Source of the DNA: JBGPQJ01 sp963709295
GTDB lineage: Bacteria; Chloroflexota; Anaerolineae; Anaerolineales; Villigracilaceae
Assembly (NCBI GenBank): GCA_963709295.1
Contig: CAVPVW010000002.1
Coordinates: forward strand, 496,001 to 560,000
Direction of reading: 5' to 3'
Length of the DNA stretch: 64,000 nucleotides
Part shown: piece after piece, positions 36,767-45,406 of the stretch
Position numbering within the stretch: position 1 is the first letter of the stretch
How the letters are laid out: each line of letters opens with the position of its first letter
Made by a program: the position numbers and the translations under genes
The notes under the pieces: model-generated
Told to the model about the DNA's origin: nothing
Databases searched by the model: none
Seen by the model: only the letters and a program-made list of their open reading frames with translations

Positions 36767-37360
36767 ATGTCACGTGCTGTCATCTTTGCCAATGGGATTC
36801 TTCCCGACCCGGCTGCCGCTCGAAGGCTGCTTCAAAGCGGGGATTTGATCGTCGCTGCCGATGGAGGATACCATAACGCCTCATCTGCCGGCGTGACGCC
36901 CCACATCGTCATCGGGGATATGGATTCCGTCTCCCCCTCCGAGCTCGAGGAGGTGGAGAGAGCCGGGGGGCTAATCCTCCGCTTCCAAAAGGAGAAAGAC
37001 GAGACAGACCTTGAGTTGGCGATTCAATACGTATTGGAGAAACAAACCACAGAGGTCATCGTGATCGGCGCCCTGGGAGGCAGGCTGGACCAGCTGCTCG
37101 GCAACCTATCCCTTCTCACGGGCGTCCCTGCCGGCGTGGATATCCGGCTGGACGATGGGAAGGAGGAGGTTATGGTTGCGGACCACTCGATCAGCGTCAT
37201 TGGCAAACCCGGGGATATGATTTCGTTGATTCCATGGGGGGAGGCGGTAACAGGCATCTTTACGGAAGGTTTGCGTTATCCGCTGCGCGGGGAAACGCTC
37301 TTTCCACATAAGTCCCGTGGAATAAGTAACGAAATGATGGACTTGAAGAGCCTCCATTAA
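36767..37360 (+). CDS. thiN: Thiamine pyrophosphokinase
   Basis: 197 residues, slightly short. It transfers pyrophosphate from ATP to thiamine to make TPP. Seen: FANGILPD and IVAADGGYHNA near the start, the metal motif VIGDMDSV, then KEKDETDLELAIQY and IGALGGRLDQLLGN, all diagnostic of the family. The C-terminal substrate domain has GDMISLIPWG. It is the first gene behind the TPP riboswitch and the logical first step for thiamine brought in by the transporter encoded next. Confidence 0.95.
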   Translation: MSRAVIFANGILPDPAAARRLLQSGDLIVAADGGYHNASSAGVTPHIVIGDMDSVSPSELEEVERAGGLILRFQKEKDETDLELAIQYVLEKQTTEVIVIGALGGRLDQLLGNLSLLTGVPAGVDIRLDDGKEEVMVADHSISVIGKPGDMISLIPWGEAVTGIFTEGLRYPLRGETLFPHKSRGISNEMMDLKSLH

Positions 37361-37435
37361 TTTTTCCGAAGGAAAGCTTATCGTCGTTCATACCCGGATG
37401 TGATCGAACGCATCTCATTCGAAAGGAAAATTTTC

Positions 37436-38471
37436 ATGAAACGGTTTATCTATCTTATCGGTTTGTTGTCACTTCTCCTGTCCGCTTGTGCGCCGCAGGG
37501 TCCGCAGACTTTGACAGTGCTTACCCACGATTCTTTTTCTGTGAGCGAAGATCTCATTCGTCAGTTCGAGAGTGACACCAATGTCAAAATCTCATTTGTC
37601 AAAGGCGGGGATGCGGGTTCGGTGCTCAATCAAAGCCATCCTGACAAAAGATGCCCCGCTGGCGGATGTTTTGTATGGCGTGGATAACACGTTCCTATCC
37701 CGCGCACTTAACTCTGGAATTTTCTCCACCTATGAATCTCCAGCTTTGAAGGGTATCCCTTCCGGATACAAACTCGATTCTGAGAACAGGGCGTTACCGA
37801 TGGACTATGGCGATGTCTGCATCAACTATGACAAATCCTATTTCGCGGCCAACCACCTGCCTCTTCCGCAAAATCTTGCCGACCTGACCAAACCGGAATA
37901 CAAAGGTTTGCTGGCGGTCGAGGACCCTTCCACGTCCTCCCCGGGGCTCGCGTTTCTGCTGGCGACCATCGCTTCCTACGGTGATGGCTATCAGGATTAC
38001 TGGCAACAGCTCAAGGATAACGGTGTGGTCGTCGTGGATTCCTGGGAGACGGCATATTACACAAACTTCAGCGCCTCCTCAGGCCGCGGACCTCAGCCCA
38101 TGGTCGTTTCCTACGGCTCAAGCCCGGTGGCGGAGGTGGTCTACGCCGACCCGCCTGTCGATGAATCCCCCACCGCATCGCTGGTGGCTGACGGGATGTG
38201 CTTCCGGCAGATCGAGTTTGCCGGCATCCTGGAGGGCACAAAAAACCGGGTTCTTGCTGAGAAGTTCCTAGATTTCATGCTGGGCAAATCTTTTCAGGAA
38301 GACATGCCCTTGCAGATGTTCGTCTTCCCTGTGAATCCTGAAGCGGCCTTGCCGGAAGTTTTCTTCAATAATTCGCAGATACCTGCCAATCCTGCCTCCA
38401 TCGACCCGGATGAGATTGCCCTCCACCGGGATGAATGGATTCAAGGTTGGAACGATGTAATGAACCCTTAA
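37436..38471 (+). CDS. thiB: Thiamine ABC transporter substrate-binding lipoprotein (one frameshift)
   Basis: About 344 residues when joined. It has a lipoprotein signal (LLSLLLSACAP, Cys at about residue 17), then LTVLTHDSFSVSEDLIRQFE. After the break come KDAPLADVLYGVDNTFLSRA, MDYGDVCINYDK and SSPGLAFLLATIASYG, all matching ThiB/TbpA-type binding proteins. The two parts join by removing one A from AAA at 37632-37634 (giving SVLNQAILTKD). It lies in the TPP-riboswitch operon before the permease and ATPase genes. The lipid anchor instead of a free periplasmic form fits a cell without an outer-membrane periplasm. Confidence 0.86.
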
Positions 38472-38484
38472 TTTCTGCAGCCTC

Positions 38485-40151
38485 ATGACTCGCCGATTCC
38501 TTTACTGGACAGCTCCTTCGCTGTTTCTTCTCCTGTTCTTTTTTTACCCACTGGCAAGGGTTCTGTGGCTTTCATTTGCATCAGAGTATGACACGCTGTC
38601 TGCGCTGGCCGCACTGCCGCAATTTCTAAACACAATTCTCTTCACGTTTTATCAGGCAGGCCTATCCACACTGCTGACGCTTCTGGTTGGGCTGCCGATT
38701 GCTTATCTTTTTTCCCATTTCGATTTTCGCGGTAAACCATTTCTTCGCACAATCACAGCGGTTCCTTTCATGCTCCCCACAGTGGTGGTTGCTGCCGGTT
38801 TCACTGCCCTGCTCGGTCCGCGCGGGTGGGTCAACCTGGCCTTGATGGATGTTTTCAATCTCACAGCCCCGCCGATTTCTTTTATTGGCTACATTGACGG
38901 CCATCCTGGTCGCCCATGTTTTTTACAATACGACCATCGTGATCCGGCTGGTGGGAAACAGCTGGGCGCAACTCGATCCCCGGCTGGCTCATGCGGCCCG
39001 GGTTCTGGGTGCCAACTCGACCTCGGTTCTGAGCAAAATCACTCTCCCGCTTCTTCGCCCGTCTCTGATGGCCGCCATCCTGCTGGTGTTCCTGTTCGAC
39101 TTCACCTCGTTCGGCGTGGTCCTGCTGCTTGGCGGAGGGCAATTTCGGACCCTCGAAGTGGAAATCTTTATTCAGGCGACACGCTTCCTCAACCTCCCAG
39201 CGGCAGCCTTGCTTTCCATGATCCAGCTGCTGTTCACACTTTTTTTCTCAATCATTTACAGCCGGGTGGTGACAAAAGCCATCGTGCCCATCAATCCTCG
39301 CGCTGCAATCTCTTAACATCAGGCAAGCAAGGTCCCTGCGCGAGAAGTTTTTTGTTATGGCCGCCACCGTTTTCATCATCATCCTGTTTGCCCTGCCGAT
39401 GGCTGCCCTGCCGGCACGCTCCATTGTCCGCCTGGAACCAGACCGGGGCGAACGCGGGGAGTTCCAACCCAGCCTGACCTTGAACAACTATCGTGAGTTG
39501 AGCGTCAACCGGATGGGATCGTTGTTTTACGTCCCGCCCTTCGAAGCTGTGCGGAATTCTCTCATCTTTGCCGTCATCACGCTCACCCTGTCCCTGCTGC
39601 TGGGATTCCCGGCCGCATCCGCTCTTGCACGCCCATCGCGGCTGGAGAAGTTGATCGATCCCTTTCTAATGCTTCCCTTGGGCGCTTCGGCAGTCACCCT
39701 GGGGCTGGGATACATTCTCGCCTTCAACCATTGGCTGTACTCCCCCATTCTTGTTCCCTTGGCACACACCGCCCTTGCGTTGCCCTTTGTGATCAGGAGC
39801 CTTCAACCGGCATTGACATCCATCCCCCACCGGTTGAGGGAAGCTGCTTCGGTGCTGGGAGCGTCTCCACAACAGGTCTGGCGGTCGGTGGACCTGCCCA
39901 TTGTCGCCCGCGCACTGACCGCAGCGGGAATCTTTGCCTTCACCGTGTCGCTGGGTGAGTTTGGGGCGACCTCCATGCTGGTGCGCCCTGAATATCCCAC
40001 CATGACCACGGCCATCGCCCGATTCCTTTCACAGCCGGGAGGGCTGAATTACGGACAGGCCATGGCCATGGCCACCCTTCTCCTGGTCGTGACCACCACC
40101 GCCATCCTGGTGATCGAGCGGATTCGACTGCCTGGTTCAGGCGAATTTTGA
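38485..40151 (+). CDS. thiP: Thiamine ABC transporter permease, fused two-domain form (two frameshifts)
   Basis: Three adjacent frames together encode a protein of about 554 residues, the size of fused ThiP (12 helices). Part 1 (38485-38880) has three helices. Part 2 runs to about 39300 and includes the binding-protein-dependent transport motif DPRLAHAARVLGANSTSVLS. Part 3 begins LNIRQARSLREKFFV and contains the second motif HRLREAASVLGASPQQVWRS. Removing one T at 38880-38883 and one base near 39296-39305 joins all parts. Alternatively two separate permeases exist, the second starting at the ATG 39357 without a ribosome site. I favour the fusion. Confidence 0.75.
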
Positions 40152-40171
40152 TCAGCCAAAAAGGAAAAAAA

Positions 40172-41191
40172 ATGCTTGAACTGGAAAACATCCACAAGAC
40201 CTACGAAGGGCAACCGCTTTTACAAGGGATCGCGTTCACTGTCGCGCAGGATGAGACGGTCTGCCTGCTTGGTTCCTCAGGCAGCGGGAAATCCACGCTT
40301 CTGCGAATCATTACCGGCCTGGAGGAGGCCGACCGGGGCAGGGTTCTTTGGGATGGGAATGATATCGCCGGTACACCCGTTCACCAGCGCCGGTTCGGGC
40401 TGATGTTCCAGGATTATGCGCTGTTTCCTCACAAATCCGTCCGGGAAAATGTCGCTTTTGGTCTCGAAATGCAGCGAATTCCGCCGAGGGAGATCGAATC
40501 ACGCGTCGCATCGGCACTGGTCCAGGTTAACTTGAGTGGATTTGAATCCCGGCGCGTCACCGACCTCTCGGGTGGAGAGCAGCAGCGGGTAGCTCTTGCG
40601 CGCGCACTCGCACCTGAACCTCACCTGTTGATGTTTGATGAACCCCTGGGCGCACTCGACCGGTCCCTTCGGGAGCATCTCATTTCTGAGCTCAGGGGAA
40701 TTCTGCACCGAAGCCGCGTCCCGTCCATTTATGTCACGCACGATCAGGAGGAGGCGTTTTCCATCGCAGATAAAGTCCTGCTATTGCATGAGGGCAGGAT
40801 CGTTCAAAGCGGACCACCCAATGAGGTGTATAGCCAGCCGGCCAATGGATGGGTGGCGGAATTCTTAGGATTGGGGAATCTCTTAGCGGGGCGGGTTAAC
40901 CACCTCGGAACAGGACGAACCGTCCACACCGATGCAGGCGACTTTAACCTGGAATGTTCTCACGACCATCAGGACGGCGACCGGGTACAGGTGTTGATTC
41001 GTCCGGCAGGAGCCAGCGTGGGAGGAGAAGCAGGCCGGGAGTCGGTTTCGGGTATCGTTTCCGATGTCTTGTTCCATCAGAGCGGATTTAAGACCACGCT
41101 GGAGAATGGATTGTTTTTCTTCCTGCCGGCTGCATTGAAAATCGGGGATGAGGTCAGGATTCGCACGGGGAGTGTGGAATGTCTGGGATAA
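40172..41191 (+). CDS. thiQ: Thiamine ABC transporter ATP-binding protein
   Basis: 339 residues. Walker A GSSGSGKST, Q-loop FQDYALFPH, signature LSGGEQQRVALARAL, Walker B LLMFDEPLG and switch VTHDQEEAF are all intact. The C-terminal ~100 residues are a TOBE-like regulatory domain, so it is longer than enterobacterial ThiQ (about 230) and of the PotA/FbpC type. Context with TPP riboswitch, thiN, ThiB- and ThiP-type genes supports thiamine as substrate. The ATG with AAAGGA upstream is preferred to an in-frame TTG 24 bases earlier. The last codons overlap the DUF402 gene by 13 bases. Confidence 0.88.
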   Translation: MLELENIHKTYEGQPLLQGIAFTVAQDETVCLLGSSGSGKSTLLRIITGLEEADRGRVLWDGNDIAGTPVHQRRFGLMFQDYALFPHKSVRENVAFGLEMQRIPPREIESRVASALVQVNLSGFESRRVTDLSGGEQQRVALARALAPEPHLLMFDEPLGALDRSLREHLISELRGILHRSRVPSIYVTHDQEEAFSIADKVLLLHEGRIVQSGPPNEVYSQPANGWVAEFLGLGNLLAGRVNHLGTGRTVHTDAGDFNLECSHDHQDGDRVQVLIRPAGASVGGEAGRESVSGIVSDVLFHQSGFKTTLENGLFFFLPAALKIGDEVRIRTGSVECLG

Positions 41192-41658
41192 CAGTCATCA
41201 AGCGGAATATCGCCGGTCAGGAAACCTGGCGGTATAGCGGGCATGTGCTAAAGCGGACAAATAATGCTGTGATTCTCGAGGCATTGTTTAATATGGATGA
41301 TACGTCATTCATGGGCATTGTGCTCAAGCGAGGGGACCGCTTTGTTGAACTTTATTACTTCGACCATTGGTACAACATTTTCCAAATTCATGATCGGGAT
41401 GATGATACGCTGAAGGGGTGGTATTGCAATATCAGCCAGCCAGCCGTTTTTGAATCTGAGGACCGCCTGTCGTTTATTGACCTGGCGCTTGACCTGTGGG
41501 TTTCTCCTTCTGGAACCCAGACTGTACTTGACGAAGATGAATTTGCAGCGTTGTCGCTTGACGAGGCCACAAAGCTGAAAGCGCTGAGCGCCCTGGATGA
41601 GCTCAAGGCCATTTTTTCCAGTCCCAAGGCGTTTTCGATCACCCTTGAGACCATATAA
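41179..41658 (+). CDS. DUF402 protein in the TPP operon
   Basis: 159 residues. The DUF402 signature is clear: ELYYFDHWYNIFQIHDRDD, LKGWYCNI, the Asp-rich RLSFIDLALDLWV and TVLDEDEF. Some DUF402 members are metal-dependent nucleoside di/triphosphatases and others act in fosfomycin biosynthesis (FomD). The conserved Asp residues that bind metal and phosphate in those enzymes appear present. It overlaps thiQ by 13 bases and ends the TPP-riboswitch operon, so it is probably cotranscribed and coupled. A role in phosphate removal from thiamine phosphates or nucleotides is only an inference from context. Confidence 0.88.
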   Translation: MSGITVIKRNIAGQETWRYSGHVLKRTNNAVILEALFNMDDTSFMGIVLKRGDRFVELYYFDHWYNIFQIHDRDDDTLKGWYCNISQPAVFESEDRLSFIDLALDLWVSPSGTQTVLDEDEFAALSLDEATKLKALSALDELKAIFSSPKAFSITLETI

Positions 41659-41672
41659 TTGATTACCCTGAA

Positions 41673-41712
41673 AAAACATCAACCTCCAGGTGTTCCTGGA
41701 GGTTGATGTTTT
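41673..41712 (+). terminator. Terminator of the TPP-riboswitch operon
   Basis: A perfect 18-bp inverted repeat, AAAACATCAACCTCCAGG against its complement, around TGTT. It lies 14 bases after the DUF402 stop. A-run and T-run at the ends allow action on both strands. Confidence 0.92.
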
Positions 41713-41881
41713 GAGCGCCAGAGTGCGCTCTGTCTTGCCCGTTTTTATGCGGGACTTGTAAATCAATATTCAGTTGTAAAGGGCATATCCCCTTGATTTC
41801 AAATGGAGCCGTCTTGTGGAGCTTAAATCAGTATAGCAACTCTCAAGTTCAAGTACAACCAACTAATACCCCACGGAATCC
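41713..41881. other. Intergenic spacer with a small hairpin
   Basis: About 170 bases without a gene. GAGCGC-CAGAGT-GCGCTC (41713-41730) is a small perfect stem directly after the operon terminator. I see nothing else there. Confidence 0.4.
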
Positions 41882-42142
41882 TTAAATGACTCGTCTCAGG
41901 GACAGCCTAAATTCTTGCACTAAAGAGCCGAAGCCAATGAAGGCAAAATGGACGCCCAGATTTAACAATTGGTCGCCGTTGAACCACGCAAATCCAGCAA
42001 ATGCGGACAGGCACACACAACAGCAACATAATACCAGAACGACAACAATAACGATAAGCCAGATATTGGTATTTTTCTTCTCTTCCGGGGGAGTCAGCGG
42101 AACATCAGGTGGAGCTTCATTGCTAATGATCGTCTCGTTCAT
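41882..42142 (-). CDS. Small single-span membrane protein with CCCC-C motif
   Basis: 86 residues from the ATG at 42142; the frame is open further upstream. The N-terminal 30 residues are Pro/Glu/Lys-rich. One hydrophobic helix follows with an unusual run of four cysteines (VLVLCCCCVCLSAFAGF). The tail has no known domain. The gene at 42298 encodes a similar protein with the same Cys run, so the two look like paralogues. Function unknown; the cysteines could be acylated or bind metal at the membrane face (speculative). Confidence 0.6.
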   Translation of the reverse strand: MNETIISNEAPPDVPLTPPEEKKNTNIWLIVIVVVLVLCCCCVCLSAFAGFAWFNGDQLLNLGVHFAFIGFGSLVQEFRLSLRRVI

Positions 42143-42297
42143 GTTTACCTCTGCCTTCTTTGAGTTGGGGTGGAATGTGTTAGGTGCCTGCAATCGTTGT
42201 CGCCAGTCAGGGTGAAAAGTGGATCAATTGTTGTAGTACGCCTTTATGATATCAAATTTTGGCGTTTTTGACTTATCTCTGAAATATTCTCCCGAAA

Positions 42298-42498
42298 TCA
42301 AAAACCACCGAACAGTCCACTCAAAAAGGAGAATCCAAATCGGATGAACCAGAGTGAAAGTAACCCCATGCAAAGGCAGCAGCAACAAAAAACAGCCACC
42401 AGTGCAGTGACGATTGCCCAAACGGGACTTCGATTTTTATTCGAGGGTTCAGAACCAGGGGTCAGGATGTCATCGTTCGAGGGTGTGAAGGTGGACAT
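42298..42498 (-). CDS. Small single-span membrane protein with CCCC-C motif (paralogue)
   Basis: 66 residues, with AAGGAA seven bases before the ATG. The N-terminus is polar (MSTFTPSNDDILTPGSEPS), followed by a helix with VTALVAVFCCCCLCMGLLSL and a short Gly/Phe-rich end (FLSGLFGGF). It is shorter than its neighbour at 41882. Function unknown. Confidence 0.6.
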   Translation of the reverse strand: MSTFTPSNDDILTPGSEPSNKNRSPVWAIVTALVAVFCCCCLCMGLLSLWFIRFGFSFLSGLFGGF

Positions 42499-42514
42499 TT
42501 TACAATTCCTTTCT

Positions 42515-43081
42515 TCAGGCTGGGTTATGAGACCTGGATCGCTGCCTGCGCCACATTACAATAAGCACAGCGAACAGGGCGATGATGAAGACCATCAGGA
42601 TGGGGATCAGTATCGATAGGAACGAGATGATCGTGGCCGTGATGTCTTCAAGGATGCTTACAGGCGTGTTCCCGGCTCCTGCAGTGGTCGCCGTCACCGC
42701 CGGGCGGACGATAGCCGATTTCACAGTGTGGACACCGCCAGCGACCAGCAACCCACAGGTCAGCGCAAGAACAGGGTGAATATCAGTGACCACACCGGCC
42801 GTGGCCGCAAAAGCGATCGCACCCGCAACCGGTCTGAAGAAGGTCTGGATCAAGTCATTGACATGGTTGATGGCGGGGACCTTGTCTGCCAGGAACTCGA
42901 TGATGATCAGCACCCCGAGAATGATCAACGCCCAGGGATCTGCGAGGGTGTCGTAGGGGGCGGTGAGCGTGATCACGTCGGTGTAATGTGCGAGCGAGCC
43001 GATAATGAAAAGTGGGATGTAGGCATTCAAGCCCGCGCTGAACGATAAACCAAAAGCGGTAAATATTGAAAGCAGTGCCAT
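42515..43081 (-). CDS. DUF4126 membrane protein
   Basis: 188 residues with about five hydrophobic helices. The start ALLSIFTAFGLSFSAGLNAY and the segment ADKVPAINHVNDLIQTFFRP are typical of DUF4126. The end is basic (WRRQRSRSHNP). AAAGGAG lies before the ATG used. Function unknown. It follows the DUF2085 gene by 20 bases on the same strand. Confidence 0.82.
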   Translation of the reverse strand: MALLSIFTAFGLSFSAGLNAYIPLFIIGSLAHYTDVITLTAPYDTLADPWALIILGVLIIIEFLADKVPAINHVNDLIQTFFRPVAGAIAFAATAGVVTDIHPVLALTCGLLVAGGVHTVKSAIVRPAVTATTAGAGNTPVSILEDITATIISFLSILIPILMVFIIALFAVLIVMWRRQRSRSHNPA

Positions 43082-43101
43082 TTTTTCTCCTTTACTGAAT
43101 T

Positions 43102-43941
43102 CTATCCAAGGGGAAATCCTCCCCACGTTCCAGTGATGGCATACCGCAAAACATCAAAGAGCACAATTTGCAGCATGGCGATGGTAAAACCTGCCGTCAA
43201 TGGAAGCCATGCCTGCGACAGGCGTTCGTAGGAATTATCCTTGCGGATCACCATCACTGCAAACAATCCATACACAATCGTGAGCAGTAGCGGGACAGCC
43301 AGGGCGCTGAGAATTGCCAGCGGGTAAAGCACAATATCCGATTCTGTCAGGACAGCCAGATCCATGATAAGGGCAAGAAGGATTAACGCTCCAAAAGCGC
43401 GCCAGCTGCCAAAAGCAGGGCGGTTGTCCAATTTCGTCCAGATCGTCTGGTTGAAGGCGGGAAATAAGACCACCGCGATAACCAGTCCCATCCCCGTACC
43501 GGTCAACAAGCGCAGGGTGTTATTGGGTTCATAAAGGGTGGGAATACTGGAAAAGAAGGAGGTGCCCAACCCCTGCATCAATGTCAAGTAAGAGTTGATC
43601 CCATCCAGGGCAAATGCAAACACCATCAACCCGAGCGGAATGAACATCCCCTTTGACGGCATGCCGGCACGTTTCGGGAAGGCGAGGGCCAAGAATCCCA
43701 ATCCAAGCAGGGCGCCAAGGAACATGCCCGAGCACCTGGCACAAAGGGGCAGCTGCCGGGTCCCGATGTGGAACGAACGCGCATCGATTCGATGGCAGAC
43801 GGCATAACCAAGCGCATCCGCTTTCCCCAGCAATCCGGGCGGGGTAACCATTAAAAATCCCAACAACACCAGCACGGCAGCCAGAGGGACCAGCCCTTTT
43901 GTCGCGCGGATGGCATTGGTTCGTGCAAGGCTCTGATTCAT
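43102..43941 (-). CDS. DUF2085 membrane protein
   Basis: 279 residues from the second in-frame ATG. DUF2085 proteins carry a Cys-His-Arg motif followed by Cys-x-x-Cys-x-Gly: here AVCHRIDARSF and LPLCARCSGMFLGA at about residues 48-78. About seven further membrane helices follow. The conserved Cys/His set suggests metal or cofactor binding; function is unknown. A consensus TATAAT (43949-43954) ends 7 bases before this ATG and no ribosome site is seen, so the mRNA may be leaderless. Confidence 0.82.
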   Translation of the reverse strand: MNQSLARTNAIRATKGLVPLAAVLVLLGFLMVTPPGLLGKADALGYAVCHRIDARSFHIGTRQLPLCARCSGMFLGALLGLGFLALAFPKRAGMPSKGMFIPLGLMVFAFALDGINSYLTLMQGLGTSFFSSIPTLYEPNNTLRLLTGTGMGLVIAVVLFPAFNQTIWTKLDNRPAFGSWRAFGALILLALIMDLAVLTESDIVLYPLAILSALAVPLLLTIVYGLFAVMVIRKDNSYERLSQAWLPLTAGFTIAMLQIVLFDVLRYAITGTWGGFPLG

Positions 43942-44106
43942 GGGTTTCATTATACAACGACTTGCATGGTGGTTTCCTTAATATTAAATCTGCCGGTTGG
44001 GTTTGTGCCCTGCCCTTTCGACGGACATCAGGAACTTTCGGTGGCTTTCGGGCGTCATTTTTCCAGTCAAAAAATTGCGGTATGATTGGATTTCAGGAGC
44101 TCAATT

Positions 44107-45300
44107 ATGACCAAATCACTCTGGATAATTTTGTTATTTGCTCTCTTGCTATCTGCATGCGGACCGAATGGTCTTCTTGCACAATCGACGGACACACCTT
44201 CTGCGACACCTTTTCCATCCTCGACTCCTTTCCCGACCGAAACCGCCACTCCGGCTGCGACCGAGACCCCCACCCCGACCGCCACCCCGGACTATCCTGC
44301 GGAGGGATACGGTCCCAGTGGATTCCCAACGACTGTCAACCCGCTTACAGGATTGGAGGTCGCTGACCCTGCTTTGCTGGAGCGTCGTCCGTTGGCTATC
44401 AAGGTACCCAACCTGCCCCGTTCCGTGCGCCCGCAGTGGGGGCTTTCGCTGGCAGATATTGTCTATGAATACTATACGGAAGAAGGCAGCACACGTTTCA
44501 TCGCACTTTTCCTGGGAAACAACGCTGAGATCGTCGGTCCCATCCGATCCGCTCGTTTTTTTGACGGAAATATCATCCGAATGTATAAAGCCATCATGGC
44601 TTTCGGCAGCGGGGACCAGCGCGTCCGCAACCGCTTGTACAGCGCAGAATATGCCAATCGCCTCGTTTCAGAGTACCCCGCCAAATGCCCGCCGATGTGC
44701 CGCTATGAGCCTGCCGGCGTCGATTATCTGATCACAAATACCGCTGAATTGACTGCTTTCGCCAAAAAGCAGGGATTCGACAACGGACGCCAGAACCTCG
44801 ACGGCATGAGTTTCAACTACATCATCCCTGCCGGAGGGCAGCCCGCTGAGCACGTTTACACCCGGTTCTCAAGCGGAGTCTACAACCGCTGGGACTACGA
44901 TCCCGCGACCGGAAAATTCCTGCGGAATTCGGAAACAGCCAACAGCACCAATGGTCCTCAGGATGAAGCCTACGCGCCTCTGACCGACCGTCTGACCGAA
45001 CAGCCCATCACCGCGGATAACGTGGCAGTGATCCTGGTCCCGCACGAATATTATTCCGTGGTCCCTGAAATGGTGGATATGCAATTCACCGGCACAGGGA
45101 CAGGTTATGCCTTCCGCGATGGTCAGGCATATAAAGTGACCTGGAGCCGGCCGACGGCAAAATCGGTTTTGTCGTTGATCGGGGAGGACGGAAAGCCTTT
45201 CCCGTTCAAGCCCGGCAACACCTGGGTCGAAGTGATGGGGATTTACTCCAAGATGGAACAACAGGAAAGCGACTGGCGTTTTACCTTTACCATCCCATAA
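44107..45300 (+). CDS. DUF3048-domain lipoprotein
   Basis: 397 residues. It has a signal with lipobox LLLSACGP (Cys near residue 16), a Thr/Pro-rich linker (about 25-60) and a DUF3048 domain. The domain has NPLTGLEVADPALLERRPLA, IVYEYYTEEGSTRFIALF, EIVGPIRSARFFD and DNVAVILVPHEYY. The family includes YerB of Bacillus, whose role is unclear. AGGAG precedes this ATG. It should be anchored outside the cell membrane. A terminator follows. Confidence 0.88.
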   Translation: MTKSLWIILLFALLLSACGPNGLLAQSTDTPSATPFPSSTPFPTETATPAATETPTPTATPDYPAEGYGPSGFPTTVNPLTGLEVADPALLERRPLAIKVPNLPRSVRPQWGLSLADIVYEYYTEEGSTRFIALFLGNNAEIVGPIRSARFFDGNIIRMYKAIMAFGSGDQRVRNRLYSAEYANRLVSEYPAKCPPMCRYEPAGVDYLITNTAELTAFAKKQGFDNGRQNLDGMSFNYIIPAGGQPAEHVYTRFSSGVYNRWDYDPATGKFLRNSETANSTNGPQDEAYAPLTDRLTEQPITADNVAVILVPHEYYSVVPEMVDMQFTGTGTGYAFRDGQAYKVTWSRPTAKSVLSLIGEDGKPFPFKPGNTWVEVMGIYSKMEQQESDWRFTFTIP

Positions 45301-45310
45301 TCCAAACCAC

Positions 45311-45337
45311 AGGCGGGGCATACCCGCCTTTTTATTT
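45311..45337 (+). terminator. Terminator after the DUF3048 gene
   Basis: AGGCGGG pairs with CCCGCCT around GCATA, then TTTTATTT. It is 10 bases after the stop. Confidence 0.85.
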
Positions 45338-45406
45338 ACGGGCGTCTGCTCTAAGTCGCGAATAGAGTCTATAATTTATCAAAGTCTACCGCGAAAGGAA
45401 TTTGCC

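Noticed and set aside
39357..40151. A separate second permease gene starting at ATG 39357
   Set aside because: There is no ribosome site, and the same frame continues upstream as LNIRQARSLREKFFV. A fused ThiP with a frameshift explains it better, though two genes are not excluded.
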